Below, piece after piece: positions 1-6,660 of a stretch of DNA of 8,415 bases. Under the pieces are notes generated by a model that was given only the letters and a program-made list of their open reading frames with translations, did no database searches and had not been told where the DNA came from. The stretch is taken from NCBI GenBank assembly GCA_020348625.1, contig CP070752.1, positions 1,350,533-1,358,947 of the forward strand, read 5' to 3'. This DNA comes from Deltaproteobacteria bacterium (GTDB taxonomy: Bacteria > Desulfobacterota > DSM-4660 > Desulfatiglandales > B25-G16). The translations under genes were made by a program, and so were the position numbers. Numbering within the stretch: the stretch's first letter is position 1; each line of letters opens with the position of its first letter.

Positions 1-347
1 ACCGTTGCCGTATTCACGATAAAGGCCGACAGGAATGCGATGGCAAAGCACAGGACCAGAATCAACTGCGACTCCCCTCTTCCGGCCAGCTTGTTCAGCC
101 ACCGTGATAGCCACTCAACCAGACCGGTGCGCACTAACCCTGCGCTCAAAACGAACATGGCAGCCACGGTTGCCGTGGCGGGACTCGCAAAACCGTACAG
201 TGCCTGATCGGGCCTTATGAGGCCGAGGACGATCAACACGGCAAGCACACAAAGAGCGATTACGTCAACCCCGAGTTTTCCGCTGATAAAGAGAAACATT
301 GCAGCGGCAACAACGGCGAGGGCGAGCATGGCGCTTATCTCAGGCAT
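1..347 (-). CDS. SLC13-family (DASS/CitT-like) anion permease, N-terminal part, cut by window edge
   Basis: This is the first 115 codons of an integral membrane protein that runs off the left edge. The translation begins MPEISAMLALAVVAAAMF and has about four hydrophobic segments (near residues 5-20, 25-44, 56-72 and 95-115). The stretch ASPATATVAAMFVLSAGL and the later FLSAFIVNTATV resemble the first SLC13/DASS signature, where a serine-asparagine-threonine cluster binds Na+ and substrate. Family members import dicarboxylates, sulfate or related anions, and some bacterial ones carry TrkA-C domains in the middle, which cannot be checked here. The ATG at 347 is preceded by AAGGGA at a suitable distance. 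The substrate cannot be told from this fragment. ArsB/NhaD-type permeases are a less likely alternative. Confidence 0.8.
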   Translation of the reverse strand, partial: MPEISAMLALAVVAAAMFLFISGKLGVDVIALCVLAVLIVLGLIRPDQALYGFASPATATVAAMFVLSAGLVRTGLVEWLSRWLNKLAGRGESQLILVLCFAIAFLSAFIVNTAT

Positions 348-477
348 GGCAAATCCCTTATCTTATGGAGGCATTAGTTAAATTAGCGTTAAGAAGGAAA
401 CACTGCCATCATTCAATGTCTAAGGCCTTTACCTTACTTAAAAAACGGACTCTTAGCATAGTCCAGGGATTTCTTAT

Positions 478-506
478 ATAATCTAGCTAGTCTTTTTGCG
501 GGGCAA
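478..506 (-). promoter_or_regulatory. Possible sigma70-type promoter for the SLC13 permease
   Basis: Read on the minus strand, TTGCCC (501-506) and GATTAT (478-483) are separated by 17 bp and each match the consensus at four of six positions. It would leave a leader of about 125 nt before the permease start at 347. A short hairpin (arms 495-499 and 503-507) overlaps the -35 box. This is a pattern match only. Confidence 0.3.
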
Positions 507-509
507 AGG

Positions 510-662
510 GCTAAATCCAAATCCGAAATTCGAATACCGAAACTCGAAACAAATCCGAATATCAAATGACCAAAATCCAAAACCTGTTTAAATAATTGGA
601 AAATTCGAACTTTGAAATTGTTTCGGATTTCGGATTTCGTGCTTCGAATTTTACACTTTAGC
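510..662. repeat. Imperfect inverted-repeat intergenic element (MITE-like), about 153 bp
   Basis: The stretch opens with GCTAAA (510-515) and closes with TTTAGC (657-662), an exact 6-bp terminal inverted repeat. Between them the left arm (about 516-560) is a run of AATCCGAAATTCGAA/CCGAAACTCGAAACAAA-type words. The right arm (about 601-656) is the imperfect reverse complement of the same words (TTTCGGATTTCGGATTTCG, TTCGAA). The centre (about 561-600) is AT-rich and not clearly symmetric. There is no coding capacity, and base composition is much more AT-rich than the flanking genes. Elements of this TCGAAA/TCCGAAA style are, from memory, scattered in many copies through some deltaproteobacterial and other environmental genomes. 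It lies just past the yeeE-like operon, so its RNA could fold into a long imperfect stem and shape the 3' end of that transcript. Confidence 0.6.
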
Positions 663-722
663 AGCTCAAAACTAATAATCCAATCTCACTTCATTTTCAC
701 AAGTTTCTTTTGGGACGTGATA

Positions 723-1280
723 CTAGAACCCGGCCTTTTCCATCCACACCAACAGGGCCACCAACACAATGCCTGAGGGTATAACCACTGCCCAGTCATG
801 TACCTTGAATAGCTGGGGTAGCGTTAGTTGACCAAAATCGCCCTTGCGGAGGATTGCGCCCTCGAGCTTCGGATACATGGCCGCGAATAGCCCCGCGCCG
901 ATCAAAATGCCCATAACGCCGCCTACCAGCGCGCTCAGGTAGCCCTGACCCACGGCGCCTGCGAGCGTTCCAGGGCAATAGCCAAGGGTGCCAAAGCCCA
1001 CGCCGAATATAAGACCGCCAATCACCGAAGTACCAAAGGAACCTGGTTTTGGATGGAGTTGGCCTAAACCGAGTGTCTTGAGGAGGTAAACCCCCGGCAT
1101 CCCGATCAGAACGGCGGTGAGCATTACCTTGACCACGGTGAAATCATCCAAGAGCAATTGCCCTATTATGACATCGTAATTGGTGAGACCCCCCTTCTGA
1201 AGGAGGAATCCGAACACAATGCCCATGCCGAGCCCGAGCAACAGTTGAGGGCGTTTTTTCGAATGAAATCTCGTGAGCAT
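723..1280 (-). CDS. YeeE/YedE-family membrane protein, C-terminal-half type (putative thiosulfate/sulfur-compound transporter subunit)
   Basis: A 185-residue hydrophobic protein with about five membrane segments (near 12-28, 47-66, 84-100, 112-135 and 163-180). The core motif FGVGFGTLGYCPGTLAG, with Cys102, matches the second-half cysteine motif of YeeE/YedE (Sulf_transp, DUF395) proteins. In full-length YeeE/TsuA, which imports thiosulfate, three conserved cysteines line the path; this protein appears to supply the third. It is half the usual length because the family is split here: the other half is encoded immediately upstream, 15 nt away, and the two are very likely co-translated. GGGAGG lies about 9 nt before the ATG at 1280. 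Thiosulfate as substrate is inferred from the family; other sulfur anions are possible. No TusA/SirA-like sulfur carrier is encoded next to it. Confidence 0.82.
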   Translation of the reverse strand: MLTRFHSKKRPQLLLGLGMGIVFGFLLQKGGLTNYDVIIGQLLLDDFTVVKVMLTAVLIGMPGVYLLKTLGLGQLHPKPGSFGTSVIGGLIFGVGFGTLGYCPGTLAGAVGQGYLSALVGGVMGILIGAGLFAAMYPKLEGAILRKGDFGQLTLPQLFKVHDWAVVIPSGIVLVALLVWMEKAGF

Positions 1281-1295
1281 GGGTGCTCGCCTCCC

Positions 1296-1817
1296 TTAAG
1301 CCACCAGAATGCGAAAAATGAGGCTTGCTGTTGCTATGCCGCCGATGAAAAAACAAAGAGCTGCCAGCCAGCTACTGACTGAGAGCTGAAGTGTTCCGCT
1401 GATTCCATGCCCACTGGTACAGCCTCCTGCCCACCGGGCGCCGAATCCCATCAGCATGCCGCCCACCAACGCCACAATAACCCTAAGCAATGGGTCGTGG
1501 CCGAATGCTACGGCCCACGTGCCGGGAACCCAGCGCAGGTAAAACTCCCCTGACAGCTGCGCCGAAACAAACGAGCCGATTGCGATTCCCAGAACAAGCA
1601 TCCACTCCCAATCCACGGTCGGGGGAAACTCCTTGTAGTAGGGCTTCTCCATTACCTTTCTGCCGCGAAAGAGCCGCTCGATCATCCCGCTCGTGCGAGC
1701 AAAGGCAGTGGAGCACCCAATAGGTTTATCGGATAGCAGAAAGGTAAACCAGCTAAGCACTCCTATTCCGGCTCCTACGACATAGGGCGACCACTGGTTC
1801 ATGCTAAGCCATTCCAT
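1296..1817 (-). CDS. YeeE/YedE-family membrane protein, N-terminal-half type (putative thiosulfate/sulfur-compound transporter subunit)
   Basis: A 173-residue membrane protein. It carries two of the cysteine motifs of the YeeE/YedE family: KPIGCSTAFART (Cys35) and GARWAGGCTSGHGISG (Cys133). The second is the diagnostic GGCTSGHG loop. Hydrophobic segments lie near 11-29, 71-90, 112-128 and 145-170, and a charged loop (about 44-66) separates the two cysteine regions. With the next gene it would rebuild a complete three-cysteine transporter. The ATG at 1817 is chosen because AAGGGTG sits 6-7 nt upstream; the in-frame Met6 has no such site. The upstream CMD-family gene ends 45 nt away and all three genes run the same way, so an operon is likely. 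Substrate specificity is inferred only from the family. Confidence 0.85.
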   Translation of the reverse strand: MEWLSMNQWSPYVVGAGIGVLSWFTFLLSDKPIGCSTAFARTSGMIERLFRGRKVMEKPYYKEFPPTVDWEWMLVLGIAIGSFVSAQLSGEFYLRWVPGTWAVAFGHDPLLRVIVALVGGMLMGFGARWAGGCTSGHGISGTLQLSVSSWLAALCFFIGGIATASLIFRILVA

Positions 1818-1862
1818 CGCTTCACCCTTTGCTAAACATAAATCAAGCAGCGGCTTCTTTCC

Positions 1863-2264
1863 CTAGCCCTCAATGGGCCATTCCCCTCGCTCTTTGAGAA
1901 CATCCCGGTAGACCTCAAGTGCCTCGTTTACCGCAGGCATACCAGCATACGTAGCCACCTGGAAGAAGACCTCCGCCAGTTTTCTGGGATCACAACCCAC
2001 ATTCAGGGCTGCATTAACGTGAAGCCGCAACTCATCGGTGGCGCGGATGGATGCGAGCATGGCACATGCGACCATCTGTCTCTCAGGCAAGGTGAGAACG
2101 GTTCGAGAATAGAGGTTACCCGTTATGAACTTCGAAAAATCATTGGCCAGGTCCCGATCGAATTCCTTCCACAGCAGATACGGGGGGTCCATTTTGATGC
2201 CCTTGCCAAAGAGCTTGCTTGCCGTCTCTTGGGTTTTCTTTTTAATCGCTTCTTCGCTGATCAT
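1863..2264 (-). CDS. Carboxymuconolactone decarboxylase (CMD)-family protein without CxxC
   Basis: A small soluble protein of 133 residues with a CMD-family core (PF02627-like). The LTLPERQMVACAMLASIRA helix is followed by TDELRLHVNAALNVGCD and then VFFQVATYAGMPAVNEAL, the last closely resembling the end of PcaC-type proteins. The conserved Glu78-x3-His82 pair is present. The redox CxxC of AhpD-type peroxidase partners is absent: the corresponding positions are Ala75 and Glu78. An AhpD-like thiol function is therefore unlikely, and a PcaC-type lactone decarboxylase or an uncharacterised CMD role is left. The ATG at 2264 follows a strong AGGAGG site. It is the first gene of a probable operon with two YeeE/YedE halves, an association that suggests a sulfur-linked rather than aromatic-degradation role, but that is inference. 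Substrate unknown. Confidence 0.8.
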   Translation of the reverse strand: MISEEAIKKKTQETASKLFGKGIKMDPPYLLWKEFDRDLANDFSKFITGNLYSRTVLTLPERQMVACAMLASIRATDELRLHVNAALNVGCDPRKLAEVFFQVATYAGMPAVNEALEVYRDVLKERGEWPIEG

Positions 2265-2442
2265 ACATCCCCTCCTGTATAGTGGCTACCCCGGCCCTTC
2301 TGTGTTCCCACTGTGTCAATTCCAGACCGAGGACAGTTAGTTTTCAAAAACGAAAGTTCCACATACGCTTGCGCGATATTGATAGCACAATATAGCTTGT
2401 CGTAAAACACGCTCCTTCCGTAGTGATTGTTGTCAATACCAA

Positions 2443-3906
2443 CTATGGTCTTCTTACCTGTGTTGCATTTCGTATCGCCCGCAATCCTCTCTCCACGGTC
2501 GGATAAAACGGAACTCCTTTGGCGTAACAACGAAGACGGAGAATCCGGTACATGCCCTCCAATTCCGCATTAGAAGGCAGATTCGCACGATTTACCAAAA
2601 CCATGACCACATTCTTTCCGGTTCGTTGCCTGATGCTCGCGATGGCCTCTAGCAAAGTATCCAGGTATGCCTCCAGGGATTGCCACGGCAGGCCGTCCAT
2701 CTCTGCAAAGGTCTTTATCAGCACGGTGAGCTGATGAAATAGGAGCACCAAGATCAAGACATCAACGCCTTGATTGGTGAGAATTGCCTCAATCATGTCG
2801 ATGATAGCCTCCACGGGAACAACAGGGGTTCCTGTGTCAAGGGGGTTGCCGATGTTGCTGCCGGGCTCGGGAAACAACTTGGCGAGTCTTCGCTGGGTTT
2901 GAGTGTCAAAGACGGGAAGTTCGAGCCCCCACCTATGAGCCAGATCACCTGAAAAGACGCCGATCGCCCCGCCTGCCCCTGCGATCGCCACGTTTCGCCC
3001 AGAATGACTTAGATGCACCAGGGCCGTCATCGTATCGACTATCTCTTCCAGCCCATCAACGGCTAGGGCTCCCGTTTGGGCAAAAAGCCCCTGCCATACG
3101 GCGGCCTCACCGCTTAGCGAACCGGTATGGCTGAGTGCGCTCTTTTTTCCGGGAGGCGTGAGCCCTCCCTTCCACACGAGAACCGGTTTTCTTGGGGTCA
3201 CCTCCTTAAGGATTTGCGCAAATCTTCGGCCATCCCTCACCCCTTCGATATATGCTCCTATGTACCTGGTGTCTTGGTCGCCTGCAAAGTAGTCGAGGAG
3301 GTCAACTGCATCCAGGTCGCAGCCATTGCCAAAGGAAACGACCTTGCTCACGGCGAATCCCGCCATCCTTGCCTCCTGCGAGAAATCAACAGCTGCGCCC
3401 CCGCTCTGGGAAATCAGGGCCACGGGCCCCGACTCCGTGGAGAAGTCAAATCCGGGCAGAAGGGTCAGACCTCCCTTAGGACAGTGAATTCCGAAACAGT
3501 TAGGACCAAGAACCCGTATGCCTTTCTTGGAGGTGCGGACAAGCTCCTCCTGGAGCCTAACACCTTCGGTTTCTCCCGTTTCCGCAAATCCGGAGGAGAG
3601 GATCTCAACGCCTGCCACCCCATGTCTTAAACACTCATCCACTACCTCCGGCACCTTTTGTGCCGGTACGCACACGCGGGCAAGATCCACGGACCCACTA
3701 ACATCCTTCAGGCTCTGATACGATTTCAAACCGAAAATCTCACCGCCACCAGGATAGATGGGAAATATTTTTCCTGGGTATTCATATTTCAAAAGGCTCT
3801 GTATAACCATGTGAGCAAACTTACCTGGCTCGCGCACAGCCCCATAAACTGCGACTGCCCTTGGATGGAACATCCGATTCAGTGTCTGCCGTTGCCGGGC
3901 GTTCAT
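2443..3906 (-). CDS. Acyl-CoA synthetase (ADP-forming), alpha-type subunit / CoA-binding succinyl-CoA-ligase-like protein
   Basis: A 487-residue protein with the domain order of the alpha subunit of ADP-forming acetyl-CoA synthetases. A CoA-binding Rossmann domain comes first (about 8-140, from FHPRAVAVYGAVREPGKF to VLGPNCFGI). A ligase-CoA domain follows (about 160-300, starting GPVALISQSGGAAVDFS). A second flavodoxin-like ligase domain ends the protein (about 305-480, with NIGNPLDTG near 351-359). The phospho-histidine loop KSALSHTGSLSGEAAVW places the catalytic His at 260, and YIEGVRDGRRF supplies the accompanying Glu221. The family links acyl-CoA + ADP + Pi to acid + CoA + ATP through a phosphoenzyme. 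The ATP-grasp (beta) domains are missing, and no partner gene is visible in the window, so a beta subunit elsewhere would be needed for full activity. GGGAG lies about 9-10 nt before the ATG. Acyl specificity unknown. Confidence 0.82.
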   Translation of the reverse strand: MNARQRQTLNRMFHPRAVAVYGAVREPGKFAHMVIQSLLKYEYPGKIFPIYPGGGEIFGLKSYQSLKDVSGSVDLARVCVPAQKVPEVVDECLRHGVAGVEILSSGFAETGETEGVRLQEELVRTSKKGIRVLGPNCFGIHCPKGGLTLLPGFDFSTESGPVALISQSGGAAVDFSQEARMAGFAVSKVVSFGNGCDLDAVDLLDYFAGDQDTRYIGAYIEGVRDGRRFAQILKEVTPRKPVLVWKGGLTPPGKKSALSHTGSLSGEAAVWQGLFAQTGALAVDGLEEIVDTMTALVHLSHSGRNVAIAGAGGAIGVFSGDLAHRWGLELPVFDTQTQRRLAKLFPEPGSNIGNPLDTGTPVVPVEAIIDMIEAILTNQGVDVLILVLLFHQLTVLIKTFAEMDGLPWQSLEAYLDTLLEAIASIRQRTGKNVVMVLVNRANLPSNAELEGMYRILRLRCYAKGVPFYPTVERGLRAIRNATQVRRP

Positions 3907-4089
3907 TTCCGTTGTTCTCCCATCGAATTATGCTGCTCTCGTTATTCCACTCGCTAGAAAACTCCATACAGGTGCGGCAGCCAGTGCTCACCCTTTGATA
4001 TCGTTAGAAAATATTGCCATGAACAAAACAGATTAATTGTTGTTGTGAACAGGACATGAGGGCATGACGGCTTCCGAACCATACTAACC

Positions 4090-4118
4090 ATGTAACAGAT
4101 TCGTGGAAATGGTGTCAA
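4090..4118 (-). promoter_or_regulatory. Possible sigma70-type promoter for the acyl-CoA synthetase subunit
   Basis: On the minus strand a perfect TTGACA (4113-4118) is followed after 17 bp by TTACAT (4090-4095), which matches the -10 consensus at only three positions. The implied leader is long (about 175 nt). A direct repeat AAATGGTG (4108-4115 and 4118-4125, one helical turn apart) overlaps the -35 box and might be a protein site. Pattern match only. Confidence 0.3.
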
Positions 4119-4139
4119 ATGGTGAGCTAGGGACAGGAG

Positions 4140-4157
4140 GGCTTTGCCGTCAAAGCC
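4140..4157. terminator. Hairpin over the pyruvate kinase stop codon
   Basis: GGCTTTG (4140-4146) and CAAAGCC (4151-4157) form a perfect 7-bp stem with a 4-nt loop CCGT. The stop codon of pyruvate kinase (4150-4152) lies in the loop and right arm. The T-run that would make it a classic terminator (TTTT, 4158-4161) is on the plus-strand side, not after the hairpin in the direction of the gene. It is therefore only a weak terminator candidate for the minus-strand transcript. Confidence 0.3.
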
Positions 4158-5553
4158 TTTTCACCCTGACGATGTTGGTGTTACCGCTAACACCCACCGG
4201 GTGACCTGCGGTCATCACTACCAAGTCATCCTTTGCCGCATATCCGAGCTTCAAAACCAGCTGTGCAGAGCGTTCGATCATGTCGTCCGTGTGGGTGGGC
4301 TCGGACACCAGATGAGGCACGCATCCCCAAGACAGCGCTAATCTGCGAACTACTGTATCCTGCGGAGAAAGGGAAACAATCGGCTGTTTAGGCCGAAACC
4401 GAGAAATATATCTAGCCGTTCTGCCCGAGCTCGTGGGTGCGACGATGGCGGCAGCATCAAGGTGATTGGCTAAAACGCATGCAGCGTGGGCAACGGAATC
4501 TGAAACCTCCCTCCTTGGCACGTGCTCGAGATATCTCTCGTAGGGGAAATCGCTTTCAGCACTCCTGATGATGCGGGTCATGAACTGAACTGCCTCAACA
4601 GGGTAGTCGCCCGTAGCCGTTTCCTCGGACAGCATAACGGCATCCGTACCGTCCAGCACAGCGTTGGCAACATCAGTCGCCTCCGCCCTGGTGGGGCGGG
4701 GTGCGTTGACCATTGAACGCAGCATCTGCGTGGCGGTGATAACCGGCCTTCCCACTGTATTGGCCTTATTGATGAGCATCTTTTGGATACCCGGTACATC
4801 CTCCAGGGGAATCTCTACCCCCAGGTCACCCCTGGCTACCATGATACCATCGGCGGCCGCCATAATATCGTCGATAGAATCGAGGGCCTCGTGGCGCTCA
4901 ATCTTTGCGATGACCGGGGTATCGCCCTTTCGACGGCGGACAAATTCTTTTACCTCCAGGATTTCATCTGCCGTTCTGACAAAGGACAGGGCAACGAAAT
5001 CTACGCCGTGTTCCAGCCCGAACAGGAGATCCTTCCGGTCGACATCCGTAAAAGCAGCGGCCCGTATGCTACCGGTTGGGAGGTTAAGACCCTTATGGGA
5101 TGTGAGCAGCCCTCCTGTGACGACCTCGCAGGAGACCTCCGATGGGGTCTTCCCGTGCACAACAAGCTCGATGGAACCATCCGAAAGGAGTATCCGATCT
5201 CCCGGCTCCACCTCATCAGGAAGGCTTGGATAGGAAACCGATACCCGCTCATGAGTCCCCTTTACATTGGCTGTGGTAAGCACAAAGCTCTGCCCGACCT
5301 CGAGCCTTACGCCCGGTTTGAGGATTTCTCCCACCCGGATCTTGGGTCCGGCAAGATCTTGTAGTATAGCGACGGGGCGGTCTAACTCCTCAGAAGCGCT
5401 CCGAATCACCTGGATCTTTTCCCTGTGCTCGCGGTGGCTTCCGTGAGAGAAATTAAGCCGGGCGACATTCATGCCATGCTCCACCAACGCCCGAATGATC
5501 TGAGGGGATTCGCTGGCTGGGCCAATCGTGCACACGATCTTGGTGTGGCGCAC
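4150..5553 (-). CDS. pyk: Pyruvate kinase
   Basis: Converts phosphoenolpyruvate + ADP to pyruvate + ATP, the last step of glycolysis. The 467-residue protein has all family blocks (numbered from the GTG start): TKIVCTIGPAS at the N terminus, NVARLNFSHG (about 29-38), DLAGPKIRVG (about 66-75), VDFVALSFVR (184-193), the signature VIAKIERHEAL with the catalytic lysine at about 217, MVARGDLGVEIP, and ITATQMLRSM. The regulatory C domain ends NTNIVRVKRL. Lys71 in GPKIR replaces the Glu found in K+-dependent enzymes, which by family knowledge points to a K+-independent form. An upstream in-frame ATG (5607) would add 18 residues (MDRRHNGLRR...) unlike any pyruvate kinase N terminus. The GTG at 5553 has GGGAGG 8 nt upstream and gives the standard VRHTKIVCTIG start, so it is preferred. 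Confidence 0.96.
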   Translation of the reverse strand: MRHTKIVCTIGPASESPQIIRALVEHGMNVARLNFSHGSHREHREKIQVIRSASEELDRPVAILQDLAGPKIRVGEILKPGVRLEVGQSFVLTTANVKGTHERVSVSYPSLPDEVEPGDRILLSDGSIELVVHGKTPSEVSCEVVTGGLLTSHKGLNLPTGSIRAAAFTDVDRKDLLFGLEHGVDFVALSFVRTADEILEVKEFVRRRKGDTPVIAKIERHEALDSIDDIMAAADGIMVARGDLGVEIPLEDVPGIQKMLINKANTVGRPVITATQMLRSMVNAPRPTRAEATDVANAVLDGTDAVMLSEETATGDYPVEAVQFMTRIIRSAESDFPYERYLEHVPRREVSDSVAHAACVLANHLDAAAIVAPTSSGRTARYISRFRPKQPIVSLSPQDTVVRRLALSWGCVPHLVSEPTHTDDMIERSAQLVLKLGYAAKDDLVVMTAGHPVGVSGNTNIVRVKRL

Positions 5554-5561
5554 TTCCGTGT

Positions 5562-5567
5562 CCTCCC
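5562..5567 (-). promoter_or_regulatory. Ribosome-binding site that decides the GTG start of pyruvate kinase
   Basis: The minus strand reads AAAGGGAGGACACGGAA directly before GTG at 5553. GGGAGG (5562-5567) is 8 nt from that codon. This site lies inside the longer reading frame that begins at 5607, so it supports the shorter protein. Confidence 0.75.
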
Positions 5568-5637
5568 TTTGACTTGACCTTCTTAGCCCATTGTGCCTAC
5601 GGTCCATGTGTGTTTACTCTCTTTTCGTTTTTTCTCA

Positions 5638-5652
5638 TCATACAATGTATGA
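5638..5652. promoter_or_regulatory. Perfect 15-bp palindrome upstream of pyruvate kinase (candidate operator)
   Basis: TCATACAATGTATGA consists of two 7-bp arms around one central base, 84 nt before the GTG start of pyruvate kinase. On the minus strand the sequence TATGAT (5637-5642), a good -10 box, overlaps one arm. No well-spaced -35 is evident (TTGAGA at 5656-5661 is only 13 bp away). The symmetry fits binding of a dimeric repressor or activator. The regulator is unknown. Confidence 0.4.
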
Positions 5653-5928
5653 ACGTCTCAACTGAGCGGCATTCAGCCATGTGCTCGACCGTTCAGAAAG
5701 GGCTGTCCGCCATAGGGGTGAAGAAAGGCGTTTCCATTAAATGGGATGCAGATTACGACTGTGGCGACTTGCCGGAAGGCAGTTAGGTGGCGCGATGAGT
5801 TGAATACTCGTAAGATTGGCTGGGCAGGGCCCAAAACGGGATTTCTCAGCCTCTCTGACTGGGAGCAGCCCATGGAATATAGAGGCTGTGGCATAATCCT
5901 AGAGAGCGTCACAACCCTTTTGCCGAAT

Positions 5929-6435
5929 TCAGGATTGGTTTTGTGCCATGGCCTTCAATTCTTCTTCGAACTCAGTGAAGAATTTGTCTTTCTGTTTCCA
6001 GTCCGGACCGAAGCGCTTGTTAAAGTAATCGCCAAGCTTATCAAAGACCTTCTGCCAAATCGGTTTACCTCCGCCTAACACCACATCCTCGAGGAATGGC
6101 CGGAGTTCGGTGATCTTATCCTTGGGCATGAAAGAGACGGCACCGAGTTTTATGGATTTTTTCAGCGCTTCAGGAGTCAGGGCATGAGCAGTAAGCATTA
6201 CGGTAGGGAATCCTCTGTAAACAGAGCTTTTTAGAAGCTCAAACCCATTCACTCCCATAATATCCAAGATAACAATATCGAAGGTGTAGCTTACGAGGTA
6301 TTGAAGGGCAGTATCATAGTCGGCCGCTTTGCGGACCAGGCACATGTTGAGCTCTTCCTCAACGATGTCGAGGATATCTGGTTCGTCATCAACTACCAGA
6401 ACGACTTTATCCTTTAAGGGGCTGTCTGAACTCAT
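5929..6435 (-). CDS. Receiver-only response regulator with C-terminal RFGPDWK tail (paralogue 1)
   Basis: A 168-residue two-component regulator. The receiver domain (about 9-121) has the acidic pair Asp16-Asp17 in VVLVVDDEPDIL, the phospho-acceptor Asp58 in VILDIMGVNGFELL, Thr82 in VMLTAHAL and Lys105 in FMPKDKI, so it should be phosphorylatable. No DNA-binding or enzymatic output domain follows. Instead a charged, probably helical tail (about 124-160) contains FDKLGDYFNKRFGPDWKQKD. The same tail motif occurs in the regulator at 6996-7484. Over the first 120 positions the two proteins align without gaps, with about 52 identities by hand count, including Met31-Cys32. AAAGGAGGG lies about 10 nt before the ATG. 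The likely role is protein-protein signalling. It is transcribed away from its paralogue. Confidence 0.9.
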   Translation of the reverse strand: MSSDSPLKDKVVLVVDDEPDILDIVEEELNMCLVRKAADYDTALQYLVSYTFDIVILDIMGVNGFELLKSSVYRGFPTVMLTAHALTPEALKKSIKLGAVSFMPKDKITELRPFLEDVVLGGGKPIWQKVFDKLGDYFNKRFGPDWKQKDKFFTEFEEELKAMAQNQS

Positions 6436-6547
6436 CGCTCTCTATCCCTCCTTTCTCTGACTCTTGGGTGTTTTTCGAGCCAGAAGGAACTCAGAGTCAT
6501 CTTCCGGCCGTTACAAGTAAGGTACTCGGAATCACGGGCCTCTTCAA

Positions 6548-6574
6548 CTGTGAACAGTGAGATCCCCTTCACAG
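6548..6574. promoter_or_regulatory. Inverted repeat CTGTGAA-N13-TTCACAG (candidate operator or RNA stem)
   Basis: Two perfect 7-bp arms (6548-6554 and 6568-6574) are separated by 13 bp. The left arm also belongs to a shorter palindrome, ACTGTGAACAGT (6547-6558). It lies about 115-140 bp upstream of the start of the minus-strand regulator at 6435, a plausible position for a regulator site. Confidence 0.35.
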
Positions 6575-6660
6575 GTCGTTTCTCCGAGATATGCTCAGGG
6601 GAGTTACAGGCTGACTACCCATGAATCCGGGAACCTTTTCACTGAGTAATCTCATGATTG

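Larger units (their letters stand above)
348..722. other. Non-coding interval between the permease and the YeeE-like operon
   Basis: No credible gene was found in these 375 bp. They hold the leader and a possible promoter of the permease on the right-to-left strand (about 348-506), the inverted-repeat element (510-662), and about 60 bp (663-722) with no obvious GC-rich terminator for the YeeE-like operon. Confidence 0.6.
5554..5928. other. Non-coding interval between pyruvate kinase and the first response regulator
   Basis: These 375 bp hold the pyruvate kinase leader and the palindrome at 5638-5652. The remaining part (about 5660-5928) has only short open frames that look unlike proteins and lack ribosome-binding sites. 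A small GC-rich hairpin (5820-5832, arms TGGGC/GCCCA) has no adjacent T-run in either useful direction. No RNA gene was recognised. Confidence 0.5.

Noticed and set aside
3127..3630. Plus-strand open frame of 167 codons inside the acyl-CoA synthetase gene
   Set aside because: It lies wholly antisense to a well-supported gene, has no ribosome-binding site and its translation has no recognisable domain.
4664..5364. Plus-strand open frames of 189 and 193 codons inside pyruvate kinase
   Set aside because: Both are antisense shadows of a strongly conserved gene, with composition expected from the complementary codons.
5574..5912. Short open frames on both strands between pyruvate kinase and the first regulator
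   Set aside because: They lack good ribosome-binding sites, their translations are not protein-like, and the two frames overlap each other.
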